The notes under the pieces were generated by a model. The model saw nothing but the letters and a program-made list of their open reading frames with translations. It was not told the DNA's origin and searched no databases. 64,000 bases of DNA from Mesorhizobium atlanticum. GTDB lineage: Bacteria; Pseudomonadota; Alphaproteobacteria; Rhizobiales; Rhizobiaceae. The DNA lies in NCBI RefSeq assembly GCF_003289965.1, contig NZ_QMBQ01000008.1, positions 234,354-298,353 on the forward strand, read 5' to 3'. A program made the position numbers and the translations under genes. Positions 16,344-24,261 of this stretch are shown here, piece by piece. The stretch's first letter is position 1, and each line of letters opens with the position of its first letter.

Positions 16344-16988
16344 TCATTCGTGACGCCCGCCGTCGAGGACGACGAGATGGCGGATGCGGCGCACGCGGCC
16401 GAGCGCCGAAATGGTTTCCGGGGGATCGAATTCGGACGGAACGAGTGAGGGAACCTCGATCGCCGGCCGGTTCTTCAGGAACATCGGTTCCTTCTCGGGA
16501 TCTATCACCCGGATCGTGTCGATGAGCGCGTCGGCGAGCGGGTCCGCGCCTAGCCAGAACGGCTTTTCGGCGGTGCTGATAATGCCGAGGCAGCGCGGGT
16601 TCTCGTGGCCCCCATCCAAGGGCAGCGCCAGGAGCTCGAATTTGTTGGAGCGGCCGTTGCGGCTGAATCCCTCGTAAGTCATGAACAGAACCGATTTCTG
16701 ATCGAAAACGCCCTGCATTAGTCGGGACACCAGCCGCTGATCTTTCTCGCGCCAGAGCGAAGGAAAAGAGAAACCCTTGAGCTCGCGTCCGTAGTAAGCG
16801 CAGAGCCTCGTGCCGGCCAGCCGGAACACCGCTTCGCCGCGCGTGTCGCGCTCGAGGATGAAGGTGTCGGCCAGAAGCGACTTGATGTCGGCCGGCTCCA
16901 CTTCCGATCGTTTCGGGGCGAGACGGCCATCACGCAGCTGGTTCCAATATTGGAACAGCGCGATCGATCCTTTTTCTTTCATGTCCAT
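16344..16988 (-). CDS. PAS-domain protein (PAS_5/DUF1457 type)
   Basis: A 214-residue cytoplasmic protein. Residues about 8-160 match the PAS_5 family of alphaproteobacteria: LFQYWNQLRDGRLAPKRSEVEPADIKSLL, AVFRLAGTRLCAYYGRELKG and LLALPLDGGHENPRCLGIIS. The rest is a variable tail. There is no kinase, cyclase or HTH output domain, so it probably acts by protein contact. ATG 16988 has GGGAGCGGA directly upstream; a TTG at 17003 would add five residues. It is followed by the PilZ gene after 174 bases on the same strand. Confidence 0.82.
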   Translation of the reverse strand: MDMKEKGSIALFQYWNQLRDGRLAPKRSEVEPADIKSLLADTFILERDTRGEAVFRLAGTRLCAYYGRELKGFSFPSLWREKDQRLVSRLMQGVFDQKSVLFMTYEGFSRNGRSNKFELLALPLDGGHENPRCLGIISTAEKPFWLGADPLADALIDTIRVIDPEKEPMFLKNRPAIEVPSLVPSEFDPPETISALGRVRRIRHLVVLDGGRHE

Positions 16989-17249
16989 TCCGCTCCCGCA
17001 CAATCTGTCTTTTGATGTCCCATCGGCGAACAGACAGGGCGCCCTCCGATGACCTTCATGCGGTGCGGAGCAGGATGCGTGCCAGTATCGTTAACGTTTG
17101 TTCACGCCTCGGGATCGTTAAGGTTAACAAATGGTTTACATTGCGTGCCGCTGAGGCCCGTGGCACATCGAAACCACTCCAAAACGGTCGTTCCAGCGGC
17201 GATCGGCAGCACTTCAGTCACGAGTTTACGAGGAACAGGGGACTCGACC

Positions 17250-17284
17250 GGCCGTTCAGGGGACACCTGAACGGCCTCTTTTTT
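17250..17284 (+). terminator. Orphan intrinsic terminator
   Basis: A perfect 11-bp stem GGCCGTTCAGG / CCTGAACGGCC with a GGACA loop, followed by TCTTTTTTG. The U-tract exists only on the plus strand, and the nearest plus-strand gene upstream is over 3 kb away. Confidence 0.85.
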
Positions 17285-17332
17285 GATTCGACCCTGTTCT
17301 GATTCGACCCTGTTCTGATTCGCCCCTTTTCG
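17285..17332. repeat. Three tandem 16-bp repeats
   Basis: Two exact copies of GATTCGACCCTGTTCT (17285-17300 and 17301-17316) and a third diverged one, GATTCGCCCCTTTTCG (17317-17332). Confidence 0.85.
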
Positions 17333-17424
17333 GCTGAGACGCTGTGGCGATTAGCCGTTTGTGATTCGAACGGGCGTGATCTACATGCTCGCCGAAACCC
17401 CAAGTCCCAGACCCCCGAAGGCGC

Positions 17425-18168
17425 ATGAGCGAACCGGTAAGCCCCGCTGAAACCGAACCGCCACCCAACGAGGCGCCCGAGCCGCGGCGCCGCGAACCGG
17501 TGTTCAACCTGCCGCCGGTCGTGCTTGCGGTGATCGCCATTTGCGCGGTCGTTTATCTGCTGCAGGAATATCTGCTGAACGAGACGCAGCAGATGGTGCT
17601 GCTCTATGACGGTGCCTTCATTCCGGTGCTCTACACCGGCAAATATGGCTTCGACTGGTTCCTGTTCACGCGTCCGTTCACCTATGCGTTCATGCATGGT
17701 GGCATTGCCCATATCGCCATCAACATGATCTGGCTTGCGGCCTTCGGCTCGCCGCTCGCTAATCGCCTCGGCGCGCTGCGCTTCGCCATATTCTATGCTG
17801 TGACCGGGCTGGCTTCGGTTGTTCTGTTCTGGGTGCTGCATCCTTATGGCGAGATGCCGCTCGTCGGTGCATCGGGAGCGATTTCCGGCATGATGGGCGC
17901 GGCCGCGCGCTATGGCTTCCGCATCGACCGGTCATCCGGCAGGGCGGCCTTCGCCGGAGAGCCCCTGCCGATCGCGGCCGTGTTGCGCTCGCGCGGCGTC
18001 ATGACCTTTCTCGGCGTCTGGATGGTGATCAACCTGGCCACCGGCCTGCTCGGCTTCGCGCCGGGCGTCGATGGCCAGATTGCCTGGGAAGCCCATATCG
18101 GCGGCTTTGTCGCCGGCTTTTTCGGATTGCGTTTCTTCGACCGCGGCTGGCTGCCGCCTAGTCCTTAG
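17425..18168 (+). CDS. Rhomboid-family intramembrane serine protease
   Basis: A 247-residue protein with a proline-rich cytoplasmic N-terminus (residues 1-30) and six membrane segments. The catalytic dyad is Ser150 in VGASGAISG and His224 in WEAHIGGFVAG, both correctly placed in membrane helices, and the HGGIAHIAINM helix (91-101) supplies the oxyanion histidine and asparagine. It cleaves membrane proteins within or near the bilayer; substrates are not evident. A repeat palindrome follows at 18211. It is a complete single-gene unit. Confidence 0.92.
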   Translation: MSEPVSPAETEPPPNEAPEPRRREPVFNLPPVVLAVIAICAVVYLLQEYLLNETQQMVLLYDGAFIPVLYTGKYGFDWFLFTRPFTYAFMHGGIAHIAINMIWLAAFGSPLANRLGALRFAIFYAVTGLASVVLFWVLHPYGEMPLVGASGAISGMMGAAARYGFRIDRSSGRAAFAGEPLPIAAVLRSRGVMTFLGVWMVINLATGLLGFAPGVDGQIAWEAHIGGFVAGFFGLRFFDRGWLPPSP

Positions 18169-18210
18169 GCGCACTTGAAAAGCAACCAATCACGGCGCAC
18201 GATGTTGCCA

Positions 18211-18257
18211 TGCATGTCGCCCAAAAGTGCGCAGCGGTTTTGGGAAAACGACATGCA
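18211..18257. repeat. Palindromic intergenic element
   Basis: TGCATGTCG...CGACATGCA arms enclose CCCAAAAGTGCGCAGCGGTTTTGGG, an inner imperfect palindrome. The core AAAAGTGCGCAGCGGTTTT matches the centre of the dispersed element found at 24811, so the two repeat families share a core. Confidence 0.7.
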
Positions 18258-18371
18258 TCAAAACACAAGCGCGCCTTGGCGCGCTTAGAGTCACCCAGTG
18301 TCTTCCTAGGGCGCAGGGGCTCAAAAGCCGGTTGAGGCGGGGAGCCGGCGTCAAAGGCAGTGGAGGACGCC

Positions 18372-18803
18372 ATGACGGTTAAGGCAATTCTTGAAAGCAA
18401 GGGCCATGACGTGTTCACGCTCGGGCCCAATGAGAAACTCAGCGAGGCCATTCGCATGCTGGCCGAGCACAGGATCGGCGCGCTCGTCATCACCAATGGC
18501 GACCGAAAGATCGTCGGCATCCTCTCGGAGCGCGACATCGTCAAGGTCGTGGCCAGGGAAGGCGCCGCCGCGCTCGATATCCCCGTGCGCTCGGCGATGA
18601 CGCCGAAAGTGAAGATCTGCAACGAAAACCACACGGTCAACGAGGTCATGGAGATCATGACGAGGGGCCGCTTCCGCCATCTGCCGGTGGAGAAAAACGG
18701 CCTGCTCGACGGCATCGTCTCCATCGGCGACGTGGTCAAGCGCCGCATCGAGGATGTCGAGCGCGAGGCTGAGGAGATCAAGCAATACATCGCCACCGCT
18801 TGA
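18372..18803 (+). CDS. Tandem CBS-domain protein
   Basis: A 143-residue cytoplasmic protein made of two CBS domains, at about residues 5-60 (VFTLGPNEKLSEAIRML, GALVITN, GILSERDIV) and 73-128 (MTPKVKICNENHTVNEVMEIM, HLPVE, GIVSIGDVV). Stand-alone CBS pairs bind adenine nucleotides and act as energy sensors; no fused enzyme shows the target here. ATG 18372 is chosen over GTG 18360 because GGAGG lies 5-6 bases before it. The long rhizobial CBS family with the C-terminal EEIKQYIAT tail is a good match. Confidence 0.92.
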   Translation: MTVKAILESKGHDVFTLGPNEKLSEAIRMLAEHRIGALVITNGDRKIVGILSERDIVKVVAREGAAALDIPVRSAMTPKVKICNENHTVNEVMEIMTRGRFRHLPVEKNGLLDGIVSIGDVVKRRIEDVEREAEEIKQYIATA

Positions 18804-18816
18804 TCTTGAGTGAAAA

Positions 18817-18840
18817 CCGCCGGCTGTTGCCAGCCGGCGG
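18817..18840 (-). terminator. Hairpin between the CBS gene and the yjhX remnant
   Basis: Stem CCGCCGGCT / AGCCGGCGG with a 6-base loop. On the minus strand TTTTCACTC follows, so it fits as the terminator of the yjhX-like remnant. Confidence 0.6.
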
Positions 18841-18852
18841 CGTGGGCGCGTT

Positions 18853-19088
18853 CTATCGGTTGTCGAGCTCGGCGCGGACGAGTTGGAGCCCGCGTCGGGT
18901 GATGCGGTAAGGTCCCCCATCCGTCGAGGAAACCGCTTTCTTGCGCCTCAGTTTTCGAAAGAGTTCCAGATCGAAGCCCGGATAGCGCCAGCCGTCGCGG
19001 GTCAGGCACCGAACCTCGGCGATCTTCTTGTTCTCGCTCTTTTCGATTTCGATACGCCCGCCCTGCGCGAGCAGGATGCGCTGCTCCC
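18853..19088 (-). pseudogene. YjhX-family (UPF0386) gene, 5' end replaced by a repeat
   Basis: From EQRILLAQGGRIEIEKSENKK to the C-terminal GGPYRITRRGLQLVRAELDNR the frame matches the YjhX family of about 85 residues. The family normally starts with M plus six or seven residues before EQR and has two more residues in EQRxLHxLAQGG. Here the coding homology stops at base 19086, exactly where a 43-bp inverted-repeat element (19089-19131) begins, and no ATG or GTG lies in frame; only a TTG inside the repeat does. I read this as a gene whose start has been removed or replaced by repeat insertion. YjhX was proposed as a toxin in E. coli, which is uncertain. Confidence 0.65.
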
Positions 19089-19190
19089 CACAGCGCCGCG
19101 CGTCCTCTTGGACGCGCAAAAGGACGCTGTGGCACTATTGGTTGGCCCATGATCCTTTCCGAAAATCGGTTCCGATTTTCGGGGTCATGC
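19089..19190. repeat. Composite rhizobial repeat (RIME-like) plus second palindrome
   Basis: Outer arms CACAGCG (19089-19095) and CGCTGTG (19125-19131) enclose an inner hairpin GCGCGTCC / GGACGCGC (19098-19117). After a short link comes a second palindrome at about 19147-19190, GATCC..CCGAAAATCGG-TTCCGATTTTCGGGGTC. I recall this two-part arrangement as a very common intergenic element in Mesorhizobium genomes, without having searched for it. Confidence 0.75.
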
Positions 19191-19492
19191 GCTACGCGAA
19201 ATGTCTATTGAATAAAGTCCGGGAAAAACAACAAAAGCCGCCGCCGCGAGACATCGCGGCACGGGATTTCAGGTTTTTCTGCCCTGCCTCGCCTACGAGG
19301 TCAGGGCTTCACCGGCACTGAGCGTAAGTGGACATCCACTCTCCATTGGGGTGGATGTCCTATAGGTGAACGTGGCGGAAAAGGCCAGAGAACGGCTTTG
19401 CGCTTGTCTCGCAAAGCGGTTTGCACTAGCGAAGTTTCACATCCAAATATGCGCCTCATGCATATCCGCGAATTTCTAGGTACATAGCCTCC
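19132..19492. other. Intergenic region before gatB
   Basis: No protein gene seen. It contains the second palindrome of the repeat above and a hairpin GGACATCCAC (19330-19339) / GTGGATGTCC (19351-19360). An AT-rich stretch just before gatB (19430-19490) may hold its promoter. Confidence 0.55.
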
Positions 19493-20992
19493 ATGAGCAT
19501 CATCGACACCCGCACCCCCGACGCAAAACGTCTGATCCCCGGCGCCACCGGCGACTGGGAAATCATCATCGGGCTCGAAGTGCATGCGCAGGTGATCTCG
19601 CAGGCCAAGCTTTTCTCCGGCGCCTCGACCTCGTTCGGCGCCGCGCCGAACGCCAATGTCAGCCTGGTCGACGCGGCGATGCCCGGCATGTTGCCGGTCA
19701 TAAACGAGGAATGCGTCAAGCAGGCAATCCGCACCGGGCTGGGCTTGAAGGCCGCGATCAACCACAAGTCGGTCTTCGACCGGAAGAACTATTTCTATCC
19801 GGACCTGCCGCAGGGCTACCAGATCTCGCAGTTCAAGCAGCCGATCGTTGGCGAGGGCAAGGTGATCGTCTCCGTCGGTCCCGATCGCCAGGGCGAGTTC
19901 GAGGACATCGAGGTCGGCATCGAGCGCCTGCACCTGGAGCAGGACGCCGGCAAGTCGATGCATGACCAGCACCCGACCATGTCCTATGTCGACCTCAACC
20001 GCTCAGGCGTCGCGCTGATGGAGATCGTCTCCAAGCCCGACATCCGCTCGGCCGAAGAGGCCAAGGCCTATGTCACCAAGCTGCGCTCGATCATGCGCTA
20101 TCTCGGCACCTGCGACGGCAACATGGACGAAGGCTCGTTGCGCGCCGACGTCAACGTCTCGGTGCGCCGTCCGGGCGGCGAATTCGGCACGCGCTGCGAG
20201 ATCAAGAACATGAATTCGATCCGCTTCATCGGCCAGGCGATCGAATACGAGGCGCGCCGGCAGATCGCCATTCTCGAGGACGGCGGCAAGATCGACCAGG
20301 AGACGCGCCTGTTCGACCCGAACAAGGGCGAGACGCGCTCGATGCGCTCCAAGGAAGAAGCGCATGACTATCGCTATTTCCCGGATCCCGACCTTTTGCC
20401 GCTGGAGTTCGACCAGGCCTATGTCGACGCGCTCGCCAAGGATCTGCCGGAACTGCCTGACGACAAGAAGGCGCGGTTGGTCGATGTGCTTGGGCTGTCC
20501 GCCTATGACGCCTCGGTGCTGGTTTCGGAAAAGCCGATCGCCGACTATTTCGAGAAGGTTGCCGCCGGGCGTGATGGCAAGCTCGCCGCCAACTGGGTCA
20601 TCAACGATCTCCTGGGTCAGCTGAACAAGGCCGGCAAAGACATTGAAAATGCTCCGGTTTCGCCTGAGCAGCTGGGCGCTGTTCTCGACCTGATCAAGGA
20701 AGGCACCATTTCAGGCAAGATCGCCAAGGACCTGTTCGAGATCGTCTGGAACGAGGGTGGCGATCCGCGCCAGCTCGTCGAGAGCCGCGGCATGAAGCAG
20801 GTCACCGACACCGGCGCAATCGAGAAGGCGGTCGATGAGGTCATCGCCGCCAACCCGGACAAGGCCGAGCAGGCGCGCGCCAAGCCGACCATGGCCGGCT
20901 GGTTCGTCGGCCAGGTTATGAAGGCGACGGGCGGCAAGGCTAATCCGCAGGCGGTGAACGACCTCGTCAAGGCCAAGCTGGGTATCGAATAA
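19493..20992 (+). CDS. gatB: Asp-tRNA(Asn)/Glu-tRNA(Gln) amidotransferase subunit B
   Basis: A 499-residue GatB. The cradle domain shows IIGLEVHAQVISQAKLFSGA, RKNYFYPDLPQGYQISQ, DLNRSGVALMEIVSKPD, CDGNMDEGSLRADVNVSVR and YRYFPDPDLLPLEF. The last 140 residues are the helical YqeY-like tail that holds the tRNA acceptor. With GatA and GatC it converts mischarged Glu-tRNA(Gln) and Asp-tRNA(Asn) to the correct amides. Alphaproteobacteria lack a glutaminyl-tRNA synthetase, so it is essential. gatA and gatC are not in the window. The acetyltransferase gene follows after 4 bases. Confidence 0.97.
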   Translation: MSIIDTRTPDAKRLIPGATGDWEIIIGLEVHAQVISQAKLFSGASTSFGAAPNANVSLVDAAMPGMLPVINEECVKQAIRTGLGLKAAINHKSVFDRKNYFYPDLPQGYQISQFKQPIVGEGKVIVSVGPDRQGEFEDIEVGIERLHLEQDAGKSMHDQHPTMSYVDLNRSGVALMEIVSKPDIRSAEEAKAYVTKLRSIMRYLGTCDGNMDEGSLRADVNVSVRRPGGEFGTRCEIKNMNSIRFIGQAIEYEARRQIAILEDGGKIDQETRLFDPNKGETRSMRSKEEAHDYRYFPDPDLLPLEFDQAYVDALAKDLPELPDDKKARLVDVLGLSAYDASVLVSEKPIADYFEKVAAGRDGKLAANWVINDLLGQLNKAGKDIENAPVSPEQLGAVLDLIKEGTISGKIAKDLFEIVWNEGGDPRQLVESRGMKQVTDTGAIEKAVDEVIAANPDKAEQARAKPTMAGWFVGQVMKATGGKANPQAVNDLVKAKLGIE

Positions 20993-20996
20993 GGCG

Positions 20997-21485
20997 ATGT
21001 TCGTCCGCACCGCCAGCGAGCGCGATCTTGTTGCGGTCCACGCGCTGCTGGTCGAGACCTGGCATGCGACCTATGACGCCATCTACGGCGCCGAACGGGT
21101 TACGGCGATCACCGACGACTGGCATTCGATCGCCTCGCTCAAGGCGCGGCTGACGCGGCCCAATTCCGAGTTCCTGGTGGCTGACGACGGCAGGCGGCTC
21201 GGCGGCATGGCATTCGCCGCCGCCACCACCGACCCGAAGATCGTCCTCCTGAACCAGCTCTACGTGCATCCGGCCTGTCAGCGGCAGGGGATTGGCCAGT
21301 CGCTGCTCGACGAAGTCGAAGCCAGTTTTCCGGAGATGGATACGCTGCGCCTCGAAGTCGAGGAAGCGAATGCCGTGGCGATCGCCTTCTACGAGGCCAA
21401 TGGATTCCGGCCGGCGGGCAGGACCGCCAATTGCGGTGGCAACTCGGGATTGCCCGCGCTCATCATGGAAAAACAGCTGGGCTAG
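20997..21485 (+). CDS. GNAT-family N-acetyltransferase
   Basis: A 162-residue GNAT protein. The acetyl-CoA pyrophosphate loop is clear in LNQLYVHPACQRQGIGQSLLDEVE (near residues 84-107), followed by the beta-5/alpha-4 stretch TLRLEVEEANAVAIAFYEANGF. It probably acetylates an amine of a small molecule or protein; the acceptor cannot be told. It begins 4 bases after the gatB stop codon and is expected to be transcribed with gatB, an arrangement I believe is common in rhizobia. Confidence 0.9.
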   Translation: MFVRTASERDLVAVHALLVETWHATYDAIYGAERVTAITDDWHSIASLKARLTRPNSEFLVADDGRRLGGMAFAAATTDPKIVLLNQLYVHPACQRQGIGQSLLDEVEASFPEMDTLRLEVEEANAVAIAFYEANGFRPAGRTANCGGNSGLPALIMEKQLG

Positions 21486-21605
21486 AGGCACGCCTGTTCA
21501 TCGCGCGGTTTTGATTTGATCGCGCCGATCCGCGCGATCAAGGCTGGTCGTCGCCGGCGTCGCAAACTCCACAAGGCAGAAGCGTCGCCGCAATGGGGGA
21601 TTGCC

Positions 21606-22304
21606 ATGCCGAGCCTGCCGGAACTGATGCCGACCGAAGTGTCGGACGAGACTTTTGGCGGCGTGACCTATCACGTCGCCGGCGAACTGGTGCCGGTGCT
21701 GTCGGTCGATGTGACCAACATGCCGGTCTATTTCGAGCACCACATCCTGCTCTGGAAGAACACCACCATCACCATCGGCCTGAAATCTCTGAAGGGCGCG
21801 CTGAAGCGCATGATCGCCGGCTTGCAAATCTTCGTCACCGAGGCGTCCGGGCCCGGCGTCATCGCCTTCAGCCGCGACGGGCCGGGCCATATCGTGCCGA
21901 TCCATCTGCGGCGCGGCGAGGAGATCCAGGTGCGCGAGCACCAGTTCCTCGCCGCCACCGCCAGCGTCGATTACAGCTTCGAGCGGGTGCGCGGGCTGGG
22001 AACGATGCTGTTCGGCCAGAGCGGCTTCTTCATCGACCGTTTCCGTGGCGAGACAGGCGACGGCATCGTCTGGCTGCACGGCTATGGCAACGTCTTCGAA
22101 AAGGTGCTGGCGCCCGGCGAAACCATCGATGTCGAGCCAGGCGGCTGGCTGTTCAAGGACGCTTCGGTCAGGATGGATACAAGGATCGACAAGCTTTCCA
22201 GCGGCTTCTTCGGCGCCGCCATGAATTTCGTCGTCAATCGCTTCACCGGTCCCGGACGCGTCGGCATCCAGTCGATGTATCTGCATATGCCGTCGGAAGA
22301 GTAG
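21606..22304 (+). CDS. AIM24-family protein
   Basis: A 232-residue protein matching the AIM24/YP_ family (PF01987): a tandem beta structure with GLGTMLFGQSGFFIDRFRG near residue 132 and LAPGETIDVEPGGWLFKDASV near 172. The founding member is a yeast mitochondrial protein linked to MICOS; the bacterial function is unknown. ATG 21606 has GGGGGA upstream. The open frame extends 30 codons to a TTG at 21516, but that part has no family similarity. The gene stands alone between the GNAT gene and panC. Confidence 0.85.
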   Translation: MPSLPELMPTEVSDETFGGVTYHVAGELVPVLSVDVTNMPVYFEHHILLWKNTTITIGLKSLKGALKRMIAGLQIFVTEASGPGVIAFSRDGPGHIVPIHLRRGEEIQVREHQFLAATASVDYSFERVRGLGTMLFGQSGFFIDRFRGETGDGIVWLHGYGNVFEKVLAPGETIDVEPGGWLFKDASVRMDTRIDKLSSGFFGAAMNFVVNRFTGPGRVGIQSMYLHMPSEE

Positions 22305-22364
22305 GCATCACGGAGCGCAGCGGCGACAGCCCGCGGATCGTCAGCCGATCGAGGCCGCGAGCGC

Positions 22365-23216
22365 TCAGGCGGAGGGAATCTCCACATTGTCGATCAGCCG
22401 CGTCGTGCCGAGCCAGGCTGCCGCGAGCAGACGGCCGCCGCGGTTCCGCTGCCAGGGTGCAAGCGTGACGCTCGCGCGGGCGGCGACATAGTCGACCTTT
22501 CGAAAACCCGCGGAGATAAGCGCCTTTGCGGCATCTTCGGTGGCGGCCGCCTCATCCGTGCCGGTCGAAAGCGCCCCCGCCGTGCGGCGCAGGATCACGT
22601 TGAGCAGGCGCGCAACATCGAGCTCGGCTTCGCCCAGATAGGCATTGCGCGACGACATGGCGAGGCCGTGCGCGTCACGCACGGTCGGCGCGCCGACGAT
22701 CTCGACGGGCAGGTCGAGATCGCGGCAGAGCTGCCTGACGACGCAAAGCTGCTGGTAGTCCTTCTCGCCGAACACCGCGAAATCGGGCGCAGCCTGCAGA
22801 AAGAGCTTGGCCACGACGGTCGCGACGCCGTCGAAGAAGCTCGGCCTGAAGTCTGTTTCGAGACCCGACGAGGGGCCGCCCACCGAGATCTTTGTGGCGA
22901 AGCCGGCGGGGTACATTTCGCCTACGCTCGGCGTGAAGGCGAGATGCGCGCCCGCCTCCCGCAACCGGTCGAGATCGCGGGCCAGCTGACGCGGATATTT
23001 GTCGAGATCCTCCGTCGGCGCGAACTGCGTCGGATTGACGAAGATCGACACGACGCAGCGGTCGGCCTGTTCGAGCGCGATCCTGACCAGCGAGATATGG
23101 CCGTCATGCAGCGCGCCCATGGTCGGCACCATGGCGACCCTGAGTCCGGCCCGGCGCCAGTCCTGGACCTGTGCGCGAAGGGCGGCGACGCTGTCGACGA
23201 CGGTTGGGGCGTTCAT
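22365..23216 (-). CDS. panC: Pantothenate synthetase (pantoate-beta-alanine ligase)
   Basis: A 283-residue enzyme joining pantoate and beta-alanine with ATP to make pantothenate, the last step before coenzyme A synthesis. Diagnostic blocks are VPTMGALHDGHISLVR (the HxGH-type nucleotide motif), SIFVNPTQF, GEKDYQQL and AMSSRNAYL, which binds ATP phosphates. Its ATG overlaps the end of panB by 4 bases (ATGA), so the two are translationally coupled. No panD is adjacent. Confidence 0.96.
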   Translation of the reverse strand: MNAPTVVDSVAALRAQVQDWRRAGLRVAMVPTMGALHDGHISLVRIALEQADRCVVSIFVNPTQFAPTEDLDKYPRQLARDLDRLREAGAHLAFTPSVGEMYPAGFATKISVGGPSSGLETDFRPSFFDGVATVVAKLFLQAAPDFAVFGEKDYQQLCVVRQLCRDLDLPVEIVGAPTVRDAHGLAMSSRNAYLGEAELDVARLLNVILRRTAGALSTGTDEAAATEDAAKALISAGFRKVDYVAARASVTLAPWQRNRGGRLLAAAWLGTTRLIDNVEIPSA

Positions 23217-24046
23217 GTCTCGTCCTTGCCGGATGTCGTGGTGAAGACGTGGTCGGGGCCGGGAAAGGCGCGGCTGCGCACCTCGGCCGCGTAGCGCGCC
23301 GCCGCATCGGCGATCACGCTGCGCAAATCCGCGTATTCCTTGACGAATATAGGAACGCGGTCGACCGTCATGCCGACCATGTCGTCGATCACCAGGATCT
23401 GGCCGTCGCAGTCGGCGCTCGCCCCGATGCCGATCGTCGGTATGGAAATATGACGGGTCAACTTCGCGGCCACGGCCTCCATCGTCCCCTCTATGACGAC
23501 CGAGAAGGCGCCGGCCGTTTCCACCGCCTCGGCGTCGCGGAAGAGCGCTGCGATGTTCTCCTCCGTGCGACCCTTGATCTTGTAGCCGCCGTCCTTTTCC
23601 ACCGACTGTGGCTGCAGCCCGATATGACCCATCACCGGTATTCCTTCGGCGACGATGGCCGAGATCTGGGCGGCCATGTCGACGCCGCCTTCGAGCTTCA
23701 CGGCCTGGCAGCCCGTTTCCTCGACGATGCGCCTCGCGGATGTCGCAGCCTGCGCCGGCGAGTCCTCATAGCTGCCGGTCGGCATGTCAACCACGACGCA
23801 GGCCTTGGCCGAGCCGCGCATCACGGCCTGGCCGTGGGCGACCATCATCTCCAGCGAGGCGCCGAGCGTCGTGGCGTGGCCGTGCAGCACCATGGCGACG
23901 CTGTCGCCGACAAGGAGCAGATCGACATGCGGATCGAGAATCCGGGCAACCGGATAGGTATAGGCGGTGAGGCACACGATCGGCACGCCGCCCTTGCGGC
24001 GGCGAATATCCTCCGCGCTGATCCGATTGTCGGCGGCTGGAACCAA
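23213..24046 (-). CDS. panB: 3-methyl-2-oxobutanoate hydroxymethyltransferase
   Basis: A 277-residue TIM-barrel enzyme that adds a one-carbon unit from methylenetetrahydrofolate to 2-oxoisovalerate, giving ketopantoate. It shows VCLTAYTYPVARILDPHVDLLLVGDSVAMVLHG, GSYEDSPAQA, KLEGG, PVMGHIGLQPQS and the C-terminal catalytic region. The start is a TTG at 24046, with GGGAGGGG at good spacing upstream and the usual N-terminal residues (ISAEDIRRRKGG) following; no in-frame ATG fits. It forms a two-gene operon with panC. Confidence 0.95.
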   Translation of the reverse strand: MVPAADNRISAEDIRRRKGGVPIVCLTAYTYPVARILDPHVDLLLVGDSVAMVLHGHATTLGASLEMMVAHGQAVMRGSAKACVVVDMPTGSYEDSPAQAATSARRIVEETGCQAVKLEGGVDMAAQISAIVAEGIPVMGHIGLQPQSVEKDGGYKIKGRTEENIAALFRDAEAVETAGAFSVVIEGTMEAVAAKLTRHISIPTIGIGASADCDGQILVIDDMVGMTVDRVPIFVKEYADLRSVIADAAARYAAEVRSRAFPGPDHVFTTTSGKDET

Positions 24047-24261
24047 TCGTCACCCCTCCCTCAAGGCGCGCCCGAAACGGACCGGTCGAGCTTTAGAAAG
24101 ACAGGCCGCGCTTGGCAAGCCGAGCGGAGGTTGAGGGCTCTGCTGCATCGATTTAGCGCACGAAGCATTTACGTTCAGGGCATGGCAAAACCCTTGCCTT
24201 CGCGTTTGGGTGACGCCATAAGCAGGGGAAAGGCGCAGCCGCTGCCGCCGCGAGGATCTGG

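Larger units (their letters stand above)
16989..17424. other. 436-base gap with orphan terminator and tandem repeats
   Basis: No convincing protein gene. It holds AT-rich sequence with GTTAAC-type boxes at 17090-17135, an intrinsic terminator on the plus strand at 17250-17284, and a 16-bp tandem triplet at 17285-17332. The terminator has no gene upstream on its strand, so a small RNA between about 17130 and 17285 is a candidate. Confidence 0.6.

Noticed and set aside
17090..17135. CtrA-binding site in the GTTAAC-rich sequence
   Set aside because: The boxes do not show the TTAA-N7-TTAA spacing required; the spacings seen are different.
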